A stretch of 64,000 nucleotides of DNA. It comes from Pictodentalium vernedei (taxonomy: Eukaryota; Mollusca; Scaphopoda; Dentaliida; Dentaliidae). Every line of letters starts with the position of its first letter. Positions within the stretch are counted from its first letter, which is position 1. The DNA is taken from NCBI GenBank assembly GCA_031216915.1, contig CM062290.1, positions 169,217,453 through 169,281,452 of the forward strand, given 5' to 3'. Both the position numbers and the translations under genes were made by a program. The notes under the pieces were generated by a model. That model did not search any database. It saw only the letters and a program-made list of their open reading frames with translations, and was not told the DNA's origin. Below are positions 46,801 to 56,440 of the stretch, piece after piece.

Positions 46801-47605
46801 GTTCTATTTGGTCAGCACTTTCGCCAAATTTCTCCCGTGTTAGGCATTCAGAACAGAGCGACGAGAAAGTCTCCCAGTCAGCCTTTTTCAAGTTCCACTG
46901 GGGTACCCTCTCATCATCCGCCGGAACTACACTCTCCAACACAATTGGAAAGTGGTCACTCCCGCACAAGTCATCTTCTACCTTCCAAGAAAAATCAAGG
47001 AAGATAGAAGGGCATGCAATTGAAAGATCAATTGATGTATACGAACCAGATGCGGGGTGCAAATAAGTGTCTGAACCATCATTAAACAAACACAGGTCAT
47101 ATTTAGTAATGAACTCTTCTACAGTTTTACCTTTTACATCTTCTTGACTGCAGGAATTACCCCAAAGAGGGTTATGAGCGTTAAAATCACCCAACAAAAT
47201 GTATGGGGCTGGAAGCTGTTGGACCAGAAGCTCAAGATCATTCAGATGTAGTGCTTTATTTGGTGACACGTAAATCGAACAAAGCGTGACTGTTTTGTCT
47301 AAAGTTAGGCGTACCGCCACAGCCTGTAAATTTGTATTCAAAGGTACAGATCTGTGAATGATATCGTCTCTAACCAAAACAGATGTTCCACGAATGTGAA
47401 GGTCAGTATCATCTGCCCAGGCATTATACGAAGTATAATGCTTAAAAGCTGAATGATCGTGAGCCTCAGGTTTCTTTAAAAGAGTTTCCTGCAGGCAAAA
47501 AGCAACAGGTTTATATTGTTGGCTGAGAAGACCCAGTTCATTAAAATTTGCTCTAAAACCTCGACAATTCCACTGTATTATGTTATTTTTGTTTGTATTA
47601 GCCAT
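43895..47605 (-). CDS. LINE-D ORF2: endonuclease, reverse transcriptase, RNase H
   Basis: 1,236 residues without interruption. The APE-type endonuclease fills about 1-225: N13 in IIQWNCRGF, QE at 39-40, GDFNAH at 139-144 and SDHFP at 216-220. The RT spans about 470-800 with NYRPIALTSCLSK, CGFRNQRSTVDHL, FFDLEKAYDTTW, LGVPQGSILS and LYVDDFLICY (YVDD near 676). RNase H starts near 970 (IYTDGSKDG), with FTAEVKAIQLAL, FSDSLSSLLA and WLPGHVGIAGNTRAD, so the D-E-D-D-type residues are present. A C-terminal C..C...H....C motif (about 1180-1205) follows. Nicking, target-primed synthesis and RNA removal can be inferred. Its ATG overlaps the ORF1 stop in ATGGCTAA (8-nt overlap), which suggests reinitiation or coupled translation. 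Confidence 0.9.
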   Translation of the reverse strand: MANTNKNNIIQWNCRGFRANFNELGLLSQQYKPVAFCLQETLLKKPEAHDHSAFKHYTSYNAWADDTDLHIRGTSVLVRDDIIHRSVPLNTNLQAVAVRLTLDKTVTLCSIYVSPNKALHLNDLELLVQQLPAPYILLGDFNAHNPLWGNSCSQEDVKGKTVEEFITKYDLCLFNDGSDTYLHPASGSYTSIDLSIACPSIFLDFSWKVEDDLCGSDHFPIVLESVVPADDERVPQWNLKKADWETFSSLCSECLTREKFGESADQIEHFTTELLNIASKVIPKTSANPKRFTKPWFDADCKQAIKDRKKTEREFYKSPTTRNLDKLRINRAKTRRLIQQKKKSSWKTYVSKLNQNTPINKIWKMIRKINGKDTKSTVQHLKDNNTLITSKKEISNTLASTFSKHSSSENCNPEFLKIKKQQEKQKLKFASNNLEDYNEPFSMEELNNSLHRAKDTATGPDEIHYQILKHLPQSSLELLLSIFNDIWVTGQFPSSWRKAIVIPIPKPDKDHSNPSNYRPIALTSCLSKTMERMINDRLVWFLESNNLLADVQCGFRNQRSTVDHLVRLETFIRNAFARKEHVVAIFFDLEKAYDTTWTYGILKDLFNMGLRGRMPLFIENFLKDRQFQVRVGSTLSDPHEQELGVPQGSILSVTLFSIKINSIIDAIENMVDSSLYVDDFLICYSSKKMNAIERKLQLCLNRIQKWAIENGFKFSKTKTNCIHFCKLRKHHLDPELTIDGSPIKVVKEVRFLGLLFDNKLNFTSHIKQLKVKCKRALNLLKVIGSTDWGADQKTLLHLYRSLVRSKLDYGCIVYGSARKSYLKPLDAIHNSGIRISLGAFRTSPIDSMLVEAEEPSLEKRRIKLSLQYVSKLLANPSNPAFNCISEPQNVDFFNRHPKHIPPLGIRVKPHMESAKIDSESIKENRKSHIPPWHVKKPTVILELASSKKSDTNSLQFKQKYAEIKSKYSTYTRIYTDGSKDGDKVSSAAVTGDGITSIRIPNQSSIFTAEVKAIQLALEHIENVQEKKTIIFSDSLSSLLALLNPRLKNPLILELREKLTTLMSDQYDIVFCWLPGHVGIAGNTRADSAAKQALTKPLTDFKIPFSDFKPHISCYIKSMWQAEWDGATNNKLHRFRPNIFDHYPSSNLCRKDHVILTRCHIGHTRLTHSFLLEGNMRPECVPCQQVLSVEHILLNCTDFNLVRGQYFTAGSLRDLFYNTSPHKIISFLKVINLFNKF

Positions 47606-49025
47606 ATTTCAATGGAGATTTAGAGGGTGGACGTATGGGCGAAATGGCCCCTGTAGTTTTCTTCGGTGAATTTTTCCTCGGGGATCTATTCTGTGAAGAA
47701 ATCGGACGTAACTGTTCGAATGTTTCATCGATACAATCACCTACATCCATATCCTCAAGACCTTCAAACCTGTTGCGAACAACAGGATTTTGAAGAACCT
47801 TAGGTAATCTGTCCGATAATTGTTTTTGTTTCATTTTTTCTTTTTTCTTTTCCTCTTTTTCTAATTTTTTAATTTGACTCTGACTCAGATTGTGCTGTTG
47901 TGATCTTTGTTCTGGTTTAGACTTTGTTTGGTTTTGTTCATTTTTCTTTTCTGAATAAGTGTTATGTTCCTTAGTTTGTACAGGTTTGGGCGTATCCTTT
48001 CCTACTTTTCGTTCTGTTTTATCATCTGTTGGTTTGGGATTTTGTTCTTTTTTCTGGTCTGATTTTGTTAAATCTTTGGTTCCCCCATGTGTTTGTCCTG
48101 CTTTTAATTTTTCTGTTGTTTGTGTTGTGGAATTTGTTTGTGTTGACTGTATCTCTGTTTGTTCTATTGTGAAACCCTGTACTAAAGAGGGAATCGTCCC
48201 TTTAAGCCACGTGTATTGCGTTTGACATTCCACTGAAGTTGTTGGTAATTTTTGTGTTAATTTTTTTGCATAAGTTGGTGATGATAGGTTCATGCCAGGC
48301 ATTGATGTCACTATTGTTCTCGCCTCCTTAAAACTGATTTGTCTTTCGCATTTAACTTTTTGAATTTCTTTTTCTCTTTTCCATACAGGGCAATCCTTTG
48401 ATGCAGCCACATGATTGCCCTGGCAGTTACAACACTTGATGGTATTTGTGCAAGGGTCCGGATGTTCTTCGCCACATTTAAAACAGATATTTCTTCCTCT
48501 ACAATTATTTTGTCCGTGACCATATTTCTGACATTTGAAACATCGAAGTGGATTTGGAATGAATAAATCCACTCCGACGTTCATGTATCCTACTTTTAAT
48601 GATTTTGGTGGCTGAGAAGAGTTAAATGTCAGTATGTATGTATTTGTTTGTATAGGCTTTCCTTCTTTTTTAATTTCAATCCTTTTAACGTTAGTAACCC
48701 CCTGTGATTCTAGTTCTTTTTGAATTTCCAATACATCAATGCCTGACAGTTCCTTAGTACGTACAACACCTTTGCAGCTGTTTAATGTTTTATGAGCAAA
48801 GGTATTGACCTCCATATCAACGAGTTTATCTATCTTAAGTAAATTCAAAGCCTGCATTTCTCGTTTACATTCAATTAGAATTGCCCCTGATCTTAACTTT
48901 CTAACATTTTTAACATCACCAGCTATTCCTGTTATGGCTTTTTCTAAAGCAAATGGATTAATATCAGATGCTTTTTTATTCTCATCGTTAGCATATATAA
49001 TGATAAATTTTGGCCAGCTTTTCAA
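47598..49025 (-). CDS. LINE-D ORF1: zinc-knuckle (CCHC) gag-like protein
   Basis: 475 residues from the ATG at 49025. There is a structured N-terminal part (RRM-like in related elements, by inference), then three zinc knuckles near 158-215: CFKCQKYGHGQNNC, CFKCGEEHPDPC and CCNCQGNHVAASKDC. A long K/Q/T-rich tail ends in KSPLKYG. It would bind the element RNA in a ribonucleoprotein. The frame stays open upstream of 49025. A better start lies at ATG 49123-49121, but a T10 run (49098-49107, A10 in sense) puts it out of frame. Eight or eleven would restore an acidic DNDSDSD-containing N-terminus. This is a slippage mutation or an assembly error. Confidence 0.85.
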   Translation of the reverse strand: MKSWPKFIIIYANDENKKASDINPFALEKAITGIAGDVKNVRKLRSGAILIECKREMQALNLLKIDKLVDMEVNTFAHKTLNSCKGVVRTKELSGIDVLEIQKELESQGVTNVKRIEIKKEGKPIQTNTYILTFNSSQPPKSLKVGYMNVGVDLFIPNPLRCFKCQKYGHGQNNCRGRNICFKCGEEHPDPCTNTIKCCNCQGNHVAASKDCPVWKREKEIQKVKCERQISFKEARTIVTSMPGMNLSSPTYAKKLTQKLPTTSVECQTQYTWLKGTIPSLVQGFTIEQTEIQSTQTNSTTQTTEKLKAGQTHGGTKDLTKSDQKKEQNPKPTDDKTERKVGKDTPKPVQTKEHNTYSEKKNEQNQTKSKPEQRSQQHNLSQSQIKKLEKEEKKKEKMKQKQLSDRLPKVLQNPVVRNRFEGLEDMDVGDCIDETFEQLRPISSQNRSPRKNSPKKTTGAISPIRPPSKSPLKYG

Positions 49026-49125
49026 AATGGTTTGTTCTTTGTCTTGATCTGAGTCGGAGTCATTGTCTGAAAATAGAAATTCGTACCCTCGTTTTTGTTT
49101 TTTTTTTGTGGTATTTTAGCCATGT

Positions 49126-49931
49126 TTATTTTTTTAAAAGTTCAGTGCCCCGGCTCCCACCGACCGCGGAGTCCAACAAGGGGTAGGGTTACTGCTTTGC
49201 AGTGAACCCACCGGGTTGCCGGTATTCCCACATACCTGGTATGGGGCAGTATACTCAGTCAGTGTTGATGCCAAGGCATACCACTGACTGATTGGCCCGT
49301 GCGTGGAAGTGCCAGGTCTTCAGATGGCGATCATCCAATCAATCACTACACGAAACACTATAATTACAGTTGCCATGTATAAATTAAACAGACAGCGCAG
49401 CAAAACTAAGTATTTCATAAAATAGAACGTTTAAAACAGTACACATTGGCAATTATGTGATGTGTGAGAAAAAGAAATGACTGATTGAATGACCACCAAA
49501 TGCCCCCCGACGTGACACCCAGTACTTTTTGGGGTGGGGGCTCCCGATTGGCCAGAACGGACCATCCAACCATCCTTCTACTCCCGAAATTGGGGCCAAA
49601 GCAGTGTGTTGAACAAGATTATCTCCGAAATGGAGACCAGGGCTCCATCCCGGAGACTGCCCTAACCGGGGCCACGAGTCCTCAACTGCCAGGATTCCTT
49701 CTTCCGGGGCCTTCGGAATGCACCTCACGGGAGAACAAGGTGCCTGCCAGATGGTATTAGCAGGATTGATCATTTTGGTCCGGGGCTGCGTATTTATGTA
49801 TTTCGCAGCGAGCCAACTCAATTGAGCAAACCTGCCAATTAGAAATTAGCAAACCTGCCCAATCGAGCAGGCCGTCCTCTATCCGCCACCTGAGGACCCG
49901 CCTAGTAGGGGATGATCAAACCCCCCTAGGT
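49126..49931 (-). promoter_or_regulatory. LINE-D 5' leader with presumed internal promoter
   Basis: About 800 bp between the 5' target duplication and ORF1. It is GC-richer than its surroundings and contains several CG sites. Plus-strand ORFs here are incidental. I-group LINEs carry an internal RNA polymerase II promoter at the start of this region. No specific promoter motif is proved here. Confidence 0.5.
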
Positions 49932-50125
49932 CCAGCTATGTTTATCTCGTACTAATTCAGTTTCGATGGATTGCGGATCATTTTTTGCAGTAAATGGCAG
50001 CAAACGCTAAAATGTATACAGTCTGTTAATAAATCCGTTAACTGAAATAGATAGTAATCTTACAGACATACGAGTACCAAATCCACCCCAAGACAAGATA
50101 ATCCACAGACAGTATAATTGCTGTT

Positions 50126-50216
50126 AACGTCTGGTAAAGCATACAGGTGAGGTCTATTTATCGTAACGACAAAAGCTGATAATATTATAGACCTTACCTG
50201 CATGCTTTACCAACGT
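50126..50216. repeat. Foldback element
   Basis: aacgtctggtaaagcataca, ggtgaggtctat is mirrored by atagaccttacctgcatgct, ttaccaacgtt. Arms are about 32 bp. The 180 bp before it show nothing. Confidence 0.7.
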
Positions 50217-50603
50217 TTTTTAAAGGCTCTCATGTGTGAAATCTTTCAAATACATCTGAAAAAGTTCAAAATATCCGTTCAGATGCATGGAAATAGGGGT
50301 TTGGGGACCCTGGAATTTAAAATTTTCGTACGACGGGCCGAATCATGGTCGGTCCGTCATACTGACGACCATACATCATTCGATCCAGCTCCCCCCCCCC
50401 CCCCCCCCCACACTTTGAAAATCGTTCCGCCGCCCCTGTGTCTTATCATCTTATCTGATAACACTGTTTTAAAATGTTCCGGTGGAAAGACCCCCCTCTT
50501 CAATGCTCAAACTCCCTGAGACAGCTGACACCCCCTGTGCTTGCCGCAGATGCTTTCATACAGTAGGACCATCGTGGATGGGTCAAAATTCACGAGTTGT
50601 CGT

Positions 50604-50750
50604 TTTTCCACGCATATAATTCAGAGATGATCCGCTATGACACCTAACAAACTTTCCATCAATGAAGCACCGGGATTACCCCGGTGCTTCATTGGTGGCA
50701 ATTTCGCCAGGTGTCATAGCGGATCATCTCTAAATCATATGCGTGGAAAA
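50604..50750. repeat. Foldback element, near-perfect
   Basis: ttttccacgcatataattca, gagatgatccgctatgacac is mirrored by gtgtcatagcggatcatctc and atcatatgcgtggaaaa. An inner palindrome, caatgaagcaccgggattac, cccggtgcttcattg, forms the tip. Arms are about 65-70 bp. Confidence 0.85.
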
Positions 50751-50830
50751 ATGCCCCCCAAAATATCCAGATGAACGGTAAATAGGTTATCTCGAAATTC
50801 GGGATTTTATTCTCTGAGAGCCCCATTGAG

Positions 50831-51526
50831 CAGTGGCGGCGCCAGAAATTTTTTGGTGGGGGGGGGGGGGGGCAACTAGGGGGGCAGACTCCCATGAAGG
50901 GGGGCAAATACGTAAAGGATCATGTCATTACTTTGTTATGAGGTAGTCCAAACTTGGAACCAAAGTCCGTGATATACTTTTTTGGTTTGGTACGTCCTGT
51001 GGATGTACCAAACCAAAAAATTATATTCGACTAAATGTAATGGTAATTAGCGGTCCTCCTTTCAAAAAATCCTGGATCCGCGTCTGGTGGGTCTCAAACG
51101 AAGAAGAATTGTTTTTTCCAAGTGAAATAATTGAACAGTGCAAGGGAGATAATGCCCGTCTGTCATAATGCGAAATCCATGAATTTTTTTAGACAAGGGA
51201 TATGGATAGACATGCCTTTGTTGGCTCATAACTTAATTATAACTTATAAGTATCTGCATCCGAGTCTTTAAATCTCTACTGCCTGGATGTGTTCACCAGC
51301 TAGCCTGAGGCTTTGGGCTGAGTGTGTATGGGAAATTATTGGGAATAAAAAAAGAGCGGGGGGGTGTGTGTGTGTGAGAGAGAGTGACTGAATGTGTTTG
51401 TATGTGAGGGTGGATGGAAATGCATGCGAGATGGTTGGGGGGGGGGGGGGCAACTGGGGGGCAAAGCCTTCGTTTGGGGGGGGGGGGGGGCAAATGCCCC
51501 CCCCCCCCCCCGTAGCGCCGCCACTG
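50831..51526. mobile_element. Non-autonomous hAT-type element
   Basis: An 8-bp duplication, ccattgag, lies at 50823-50830 and 51527-51534. The ends are CAGTGGCGGCGCC and the complement of CAGTGGCGGCGCTACG. The 696-bp interior has long G/C homopolymers, a GT/GA microsatellite and a hairpin at 50972-51025 (ttttttggtttggtac, gtaccaaaccaaaaaa). It has no transposase ORF; the Pro-rich ORFs on the minus strand are homopolymer artefacts. Confidence 0.85.
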
Positions 51527-51636
51527 CCATTGAGCAACATCGAGTAACTCGCGATTGGCACTGAGGGATGGAAAATCTGCAAATACGCTTTTGTAACTGT
51601 ATAAATCACTACCGCGTTCCCACTTGATCAATGAAG

Positions 51637-51736
51637 ATTAAACGCCTTACCTGGAGACACAACGTAGATGAAGCGGCCAAGATCGAACCAGCGACCTTTC
51701 GATCTCAAGTCCAATCTGCTAACCAATAAGCTACAA
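51637..51736 (-). mobile_element. SINE head fragment
   Basis: The minus strand reads ttgtagcttattggttagca (A-box region) and gctggttcgatcttgg (B box), then cgttgtgtctcc. The rest of the SINE is absent. I do not call it a tRNA gene, because no full cloverleaf can be drawn and the B box is followed by SINE body. Confidence 0.6.
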
Positions 51737-51739
51737 TTC

Positions 51740-52786
51740 TAACAACTTTGGGTGGATCTCTTTATTTGATGTTTTGGAGGAGCCAACGTGAGAAGTGTTT
51801 TTTTCGCCCTATCAAACTAACAAATTGCTTCTCAGTCAGCTTTCTTCATTGCGTGGTTTGTGGATTAGAAGCACGGCTTATATATCTTTCCCTTCAAAGC
51901 TCTCAGTATGTGTGGTTTTCAGCTCCCAACACTTTCCTAACTGACTTGACTGTTAATTTCATGTACGTTTTTCGGATGAAACGTTCGTTTTTTGGCTTTT
52001 TATTGTCACCAAGTGCACTTTGTAAAGTTTATATGAGTGTTTAGTGTGTATCGGTTCGCAATTTAGGTGTTTAATAGGTAAAACCCTGTTATATGTCTTC
52101 TCGGAACCAAACACGCGGGCTCAAACAAGAATCGCTTAAAACTTTTGCAAACGCTTTACAGTGTTTGAGGTAGCGACGACCTTATATAGGAAAATGTAAA
52201 AATGTATTGGAAGTACGTGGTTGTGTTTTCAAGTTATGTTGTGTGAAAAATGCGAAAATTAAAACATGTCGAAATACGACTATTCAGATCAGCTTCTCTG
52301 AATAATGACACAAACGCGCATCACTTGTCTCCCTTCTCCCTTTACATTCAGTAAACCCGAGGTCCAGTGGCTGAAACCACCTGCTAAGGTTCATGTCGTC
52401 CTCTAAACTTCCACTGGACACCAGAATGGTGCTACATTCATACAAGAACACGTTAAAGTGTTATACTTCAGAGATGTTTAACGTTATGAATAAATTTCCA
52501 TGCGAAGAAAAATTTAGTCGACGAGCAAAACACAGTGAAGAGAATAAGAACTGCGATTAAGGAGCTATATAAGTAAGGAAATGAGTTTTCATTGAAATTT
52601 GCACCTCTGATATCCCATAAATTCAAATTGAGTATACACAAATTATTCATAACAATGAAGATAGTGGTGTTTTGAACACGAAGCATATATGCAAACAGCT
52701 CAAAGACTTGGCAGCCAGCATCAATGGTTCCTGGAAGTCTGGTTCCGTATTCGTACCAGAACGGATAATAAAATAATATTCAGGAG

Positions 52787-52790
<4 letters not shown>
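51740..52790. other. No gene recognised
   Basis: A 98-codon plus-strand ORF (51748-52044) has hydrophobic patches but no recognisable motif or splice context. Nothing else is supported. Confidence 0.35.
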
Positions 52791-52817
<27 letters not shown>

Positions 52818-53052
52818 GGTGTTTAAGGTCACATACTTATGCACAATGGCTAATTGTGACCGTGACAGTTTTACGGGTGGAGGAAGCCGGAGTACCCGGA
52901 GAGAACTACGAGCAACCGTCAGCTCCTCAACATTCTAACTCTGTTCAAGCTCCGCTCGAGCAGGATTATAGCGATCGAAGACGTGTGCACCATCAACGTG
53001 CAGTACGCCTTAGTACACAGCGTCATCGTGCCCCCGTATAGGCAACCGGGAT
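52791..53052 (-). mobile_element. tRNA-headed SINE, 5'-truncated
   Basis: The tail (TAAA repeat, then ggcta..tgtgcataagtatg-type sequence in antisense) and body are clear. The sequence stops at gcaaccgggat, before the head. Confidence 0.8.
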
Positions 53053-53345
53053 ATTCCAAAATTTCAGTCCGAACCGGACCAAAATTTTCAGACTAAAATT
53101 TTTCTCTTTTGTTTCGTCTCCAAATTGAACAAAATGCATAAAAAACATAAAAAAAATTTCAAATTTTGGTAAAAAATTTCAAATTTTGGTCCAAAATTTC
53201 CAAGTCGGAACCGGACCCAAACTTTTCAGGCTAATTTTTTTTGTCTCAAAATTTAACAAAACGCATAAAAAATCGAAACCATTTTTTTTTCTTGAATTTT
53301 GGTCCAAAATTTCTAAGTTCAAACCAGACCCAAAATTTTCAACCG
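53053..53345. repeat. Tandem repeat, about 120-bp unit
   Basis: Three imperfect units share ggtccaaaatttc, aaccggaccc-aaaattttcag and acaaaa.gcataaaaa. The array lies directly before the tandem-core element. Confidence 0.65.
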
Positions 53346-54845
53346 AGGGGCCCGATTTGAACAAACATGAATCTGACACCCCTAGAGATGATTATACAAA
53401 ATGTTAAAGGATTCTGACTGGTGCATCTGTAAAAGAAAATTTTAAAAGAACTTTCCCCATTTTGCACCAAATATTAACTGAGGAACTCGATTTGAACAAA
53501 CTTGAATCTGCACCCAACCCCCAACCCAACCCCCCCCCCCCCCCCCCCTCCTTTCTAGAGATGATGTATATCAAATATGAGAGGATTCTGCTTGGTGGAT
53601 CTGAAGAAGATTTTTAAAGAAAATTCCTCATATTGCACTAAGTTAAAATTCGGGCTCCCATAGGGAGCTCAAATATTAATCGAGGAACTCGATTTGAACA
53701 AACGTGAATCTGGCCACACTAGAGGAGATGTATACCAAATATGAGAGGATTCTGACGGGTGGATCTGAAGAAGAAGATTTTTAAAGAAATTTCCTTATAT
53801 TGCACTAAGTCAAAAATCGGTATGGCAGCCCAAATATTAACCGAAGAACTCGATTTGAACAAACTTGAATATGGCCCACCTAGAGGTGATGTATACCAAA
53901 TATGAAAGGATTCTGACTGGTGGATCTGAAGAAGAAGATTTGTAAAGAAATTTCCTCATATTGCACTAAGTTAAAAAGCGGTATGGGAGCCCAAATATTA
54001 ACCGAGGAACTCGATTTGAGCAAACTTGAATCCCCCCCCCCCCCCACCCACCCTAGAGATGATGTATACCAAATATGGACGGATTCTGACTGGTGAATCT
54101 GAAGACGATTTTTAAAGAATATTCCACGTATTGCACAAAGTTAAAATTTGGGCTGCAATAGGGAGTCCAATTATTAACCCAGGGACTCAATTTGAACAAA
54201 CTTGAATCTGACCCCCTAGAGATGATGTATACCAAATACGAGAGAATTCTGACTGGTGGATCTGAAGAAGAAGATTTTTTTTTCTTCATATTGCGCTAAG
54301 TTAACATTCGGGCCCCAAAGGGAGCCCTAATATTAACTGAGGAACTCGATTTGAACAAACTTGAATATGGCCCCCCTAGATGTGATGTATACCAAATATG
54401 AGAGAATTCTGACTGGTGGATCTGAAGAAGAAGATTTTTTAAAGAAATTCCCTCATATTGCACTAAATTAAAATTCGGGCTCCCATAGGGAGCCCAAATA
54501 TTAACCCAGCGACTCGATTTGAACAAACTTGAATCTGAGCTGCTGTATACCAAATATGAAAAGATTCTGACTACTGGATCATAAGAAGATTTTTTTTGTA
54601 TTGTATGGGTGCTATCAGAGTTATGCCCCTTGTGGTGCCCCCCCCCCCCCCTCCCGTGGGCCTGACAACTTTATTTGAAAACAAACTTGAATTGAAATTT
54701 GATAGGAAACATGCACACCAGATTTGGTTCAATTCGGTAGAGTAGTTTGTGAGGAGAAGTCAATAATGTAATAAAGTTTATGCCAGACGGACGACGGACA
54801 GAAAGTGATTAGTTAAGCTACCCTCGAGCTCCATCATGTGAGCTA
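53346..54845 (+). mobile_element. Tandem-core element, copy 2 (eight units of about 163 bp)
   Basis: The same unit as at 40 kb. The tttgaacaaacttgaatctg-type block recurs near 53359, 53494, 53695, 53857, 54018, 54194, 54353 and 54521. The 3' end again has ggttcaattcggtagagtag and an acggacgacgga run, then gtgagctaaaa. Unit number differs from copy 1 (eight against five), so the core expands or contracts. The 5' unique end is not recognised. Confidence 0.7.
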
Positions 54846-55122
54846 AAATGGATTCAGCGGTTAATTGGAGACAGCATTGTAAACGAAACTCCCACTCAGA
54901 AACACAGTTTTGCAAATTTCTCATTTCAAATTGTTTCGATAGACAGAAAAAAACACTCTGACTGAACATTAAAAGAATATTTTGATCTGACCAGCAGGCC
55001 GGTCAAGTGACAACTGCTGGAGAGCGACTAACGCCCTCTTGGAAACATGCCTATGAAGACGAATGTTCAATAGTATAACATCCATTTTTCTATGATGGAA
55101 ATCTTCTACTACATGATTTTCT

Positions 55123-55363
55123 TTAACCCGTTACCCAACGCAGACGATATCAATATTTATTATTTTAAATATCATTTTTTTAAAATTTTTCACAAAATTT
55201 CAACAAAACCATATCATGTGACACCTCGTTGGAACGAGCTCGTTCCAACGAGGGGTCACATGATATGGTTTTGTTGAAATCTTTTGAAAAATAATATTTT
55301 TTCAACTGCTGATTTTGCATATTACGCGGGCGTATGCGGCCGATTCGTTGGGTAAAGAGTTAA
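55123..55363. mobile_element. TTAA foldback element family B
   Basis: TTAA at 55123-55126 and 55360-55363. Left shoulder acccaacgcagacgatatca, hairpin around cctcgttggaacgagctcgt with accatatcatgtgac arms, right shoulder attacgcgggcgtatgcggc. Confidence 0.8.
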
Positions 55364-55736
55364 CACCATCCATTTGGAAATGTATATTAGCTATTAATGC
55401 GACTTTGGCAAACCCTTTGGTATCAGAAAAAGTACTTTAACACACAGTGAAGGGGTTCTGTGGACAATGTTCAGAGTACCTTGGCAATGGTTTTTAGTCA
55501 AGTCTTTGATGCATGTAGAGGCAGCAAACACTTGGCTAACAAAAACTATCCTGACGTAGAACCCACAAGGCGTGATGTGTAGTAAAAATTAGGAAACATT
55601 TAAAGGGTTAAAACAGACTCATCATGTTTCCATTAGATTTATTATGCTAACTCCTCTTTTAGCATCGGTAAATTTATCAAGGTTCTAGGCGAGTATTTGC
55701 AAATCTCCCATACTTACTAGTCAAATGGGCCATGGA

Positions 55737-56268
55737 GGGCGCGAGGAAACGCGGTGTCTCAGTGGTCAGGAGATTGGATTCAAGTCGAACGGTCGATGGC
55801 TCAATCCTGACCAGCGGTAACTATGCTGTGTCCTCCTTAACCCCCTGCACACTCATGTCGAAATTTCTAAGGTTCAGAGTGCAAATTTTCCCCATAATGC
55901 AACTAGAAATTTAACCAATTCAATCTTGTTTGACAGAGCTCATTGAGCTCTGTCAAACAAGATTGAATTGGTTAAATTCCCAGTTGCATGATGGGAAAAT
56001 GGCTACTGAAAATCTGGATATTTTGACATCAGTGTGCAGGGGGTTAATCTCAATTGCCCATGCAGGAGTACGATGGCGCCGTGTACGAAGGCGGACTGCA
56101 CATCGATGGTGCACTTGCTTTCTACTTCTGAGTAGTACATTGGAGAGTTTGACACTTGCTTTTCACTGCTCGGTGGTTCTCTCTGCGTACTCCGTCTTCC
56201 TCCGCCAGTAAAACTGTCCTACACGACCCGACCCTGGCCACTGAAAGTGTTGTTACACCCCCAATAAA
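55737..56268 (+). mobile_element. tRNA-headed SINE split by a foldback element
   Basis: The head (cgcggtgtctcagtggtcag A box; tcgatggctcaatcctg in the B-box region) lies at 55737-55836. The body and tail (cgatggtgcacttgctttct ... cactgaaagtgttgttacac plus ataaacaaac) continue at 56048-56268. The two parts were separated by the TTAA element between them. Confidence 0.75.
55837..56047. mobile_element. TTAA foldback element family C, nested in a SINE
   Basis: TTAA at 55837-55840 and 56044-56047. Termini CCCCCTGCACACT and its complement, with an inner perfect hairpin around gacagagctcattgagctctgtc and long arms. The relatives at 63.2-63.4 kb share the right half. Confidence 0.85.
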
Positions 56269-56440
56269 CAAACAAGCCCAGTGGGCAAGGGCGATCGCTC
56301 GCCTCAAAACAACACGCCTGGATTTGAGCTCCCTCCATGATCATGACATCAAAACAATGAAAACAATTTACTCATTCCATAACCATAATATTAAAACAAA
56401 AACAATCAGCACACTCTTTTTATCTTAATATTTTTTTCAG

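Larger units (their letters stand above)
43635..49931 (-). mobile_element. LINE-D, full-length I-type retrotransposon
   Basis: A 6.3-kb element flanked by a perfect 11-bp duplication, ccagctatgtt, at 43624-43634 and 49932-49942. From the minus strand's 5' end: an 800-bp leader, ORF1 (zinc-knuckle gag), ORF2 (endonuclease, RT, RNase H) and a 260-bp 3' UTR. The UTR ends tggcgttaagcaccaataaa plus a TAAA/TAA repeat. Endonuclease, RT and RNase H together with CCHC gag place it in the I group. Both ORFs are long and uninterrupted, and the duplication is perfect. This makes it the youngest element in the window and possibly still active. Confidence 0.85.

Noticed and set aside
50385..50437. Right end of a fourth hAT element (ccgccgcccctg)
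   Set aside because: The end resembles a hAT terminus, but I found no matching left end or 8-bp duplication nearby.
51268..51631. Overlapping Pro-rich ORFs on the minus strand
   Set aside because: They arise from poly-C and GT/GA microsatellites inside a hAT-type element.
51637..51736. tRNA gene on the minus strand
   Set aside because: A- and B-box-like sequences exist, but no cloverleaf with acceptor stem can be drawn. The B box runs into SINE body sequence. The same applies to the heads of the other SINEs.
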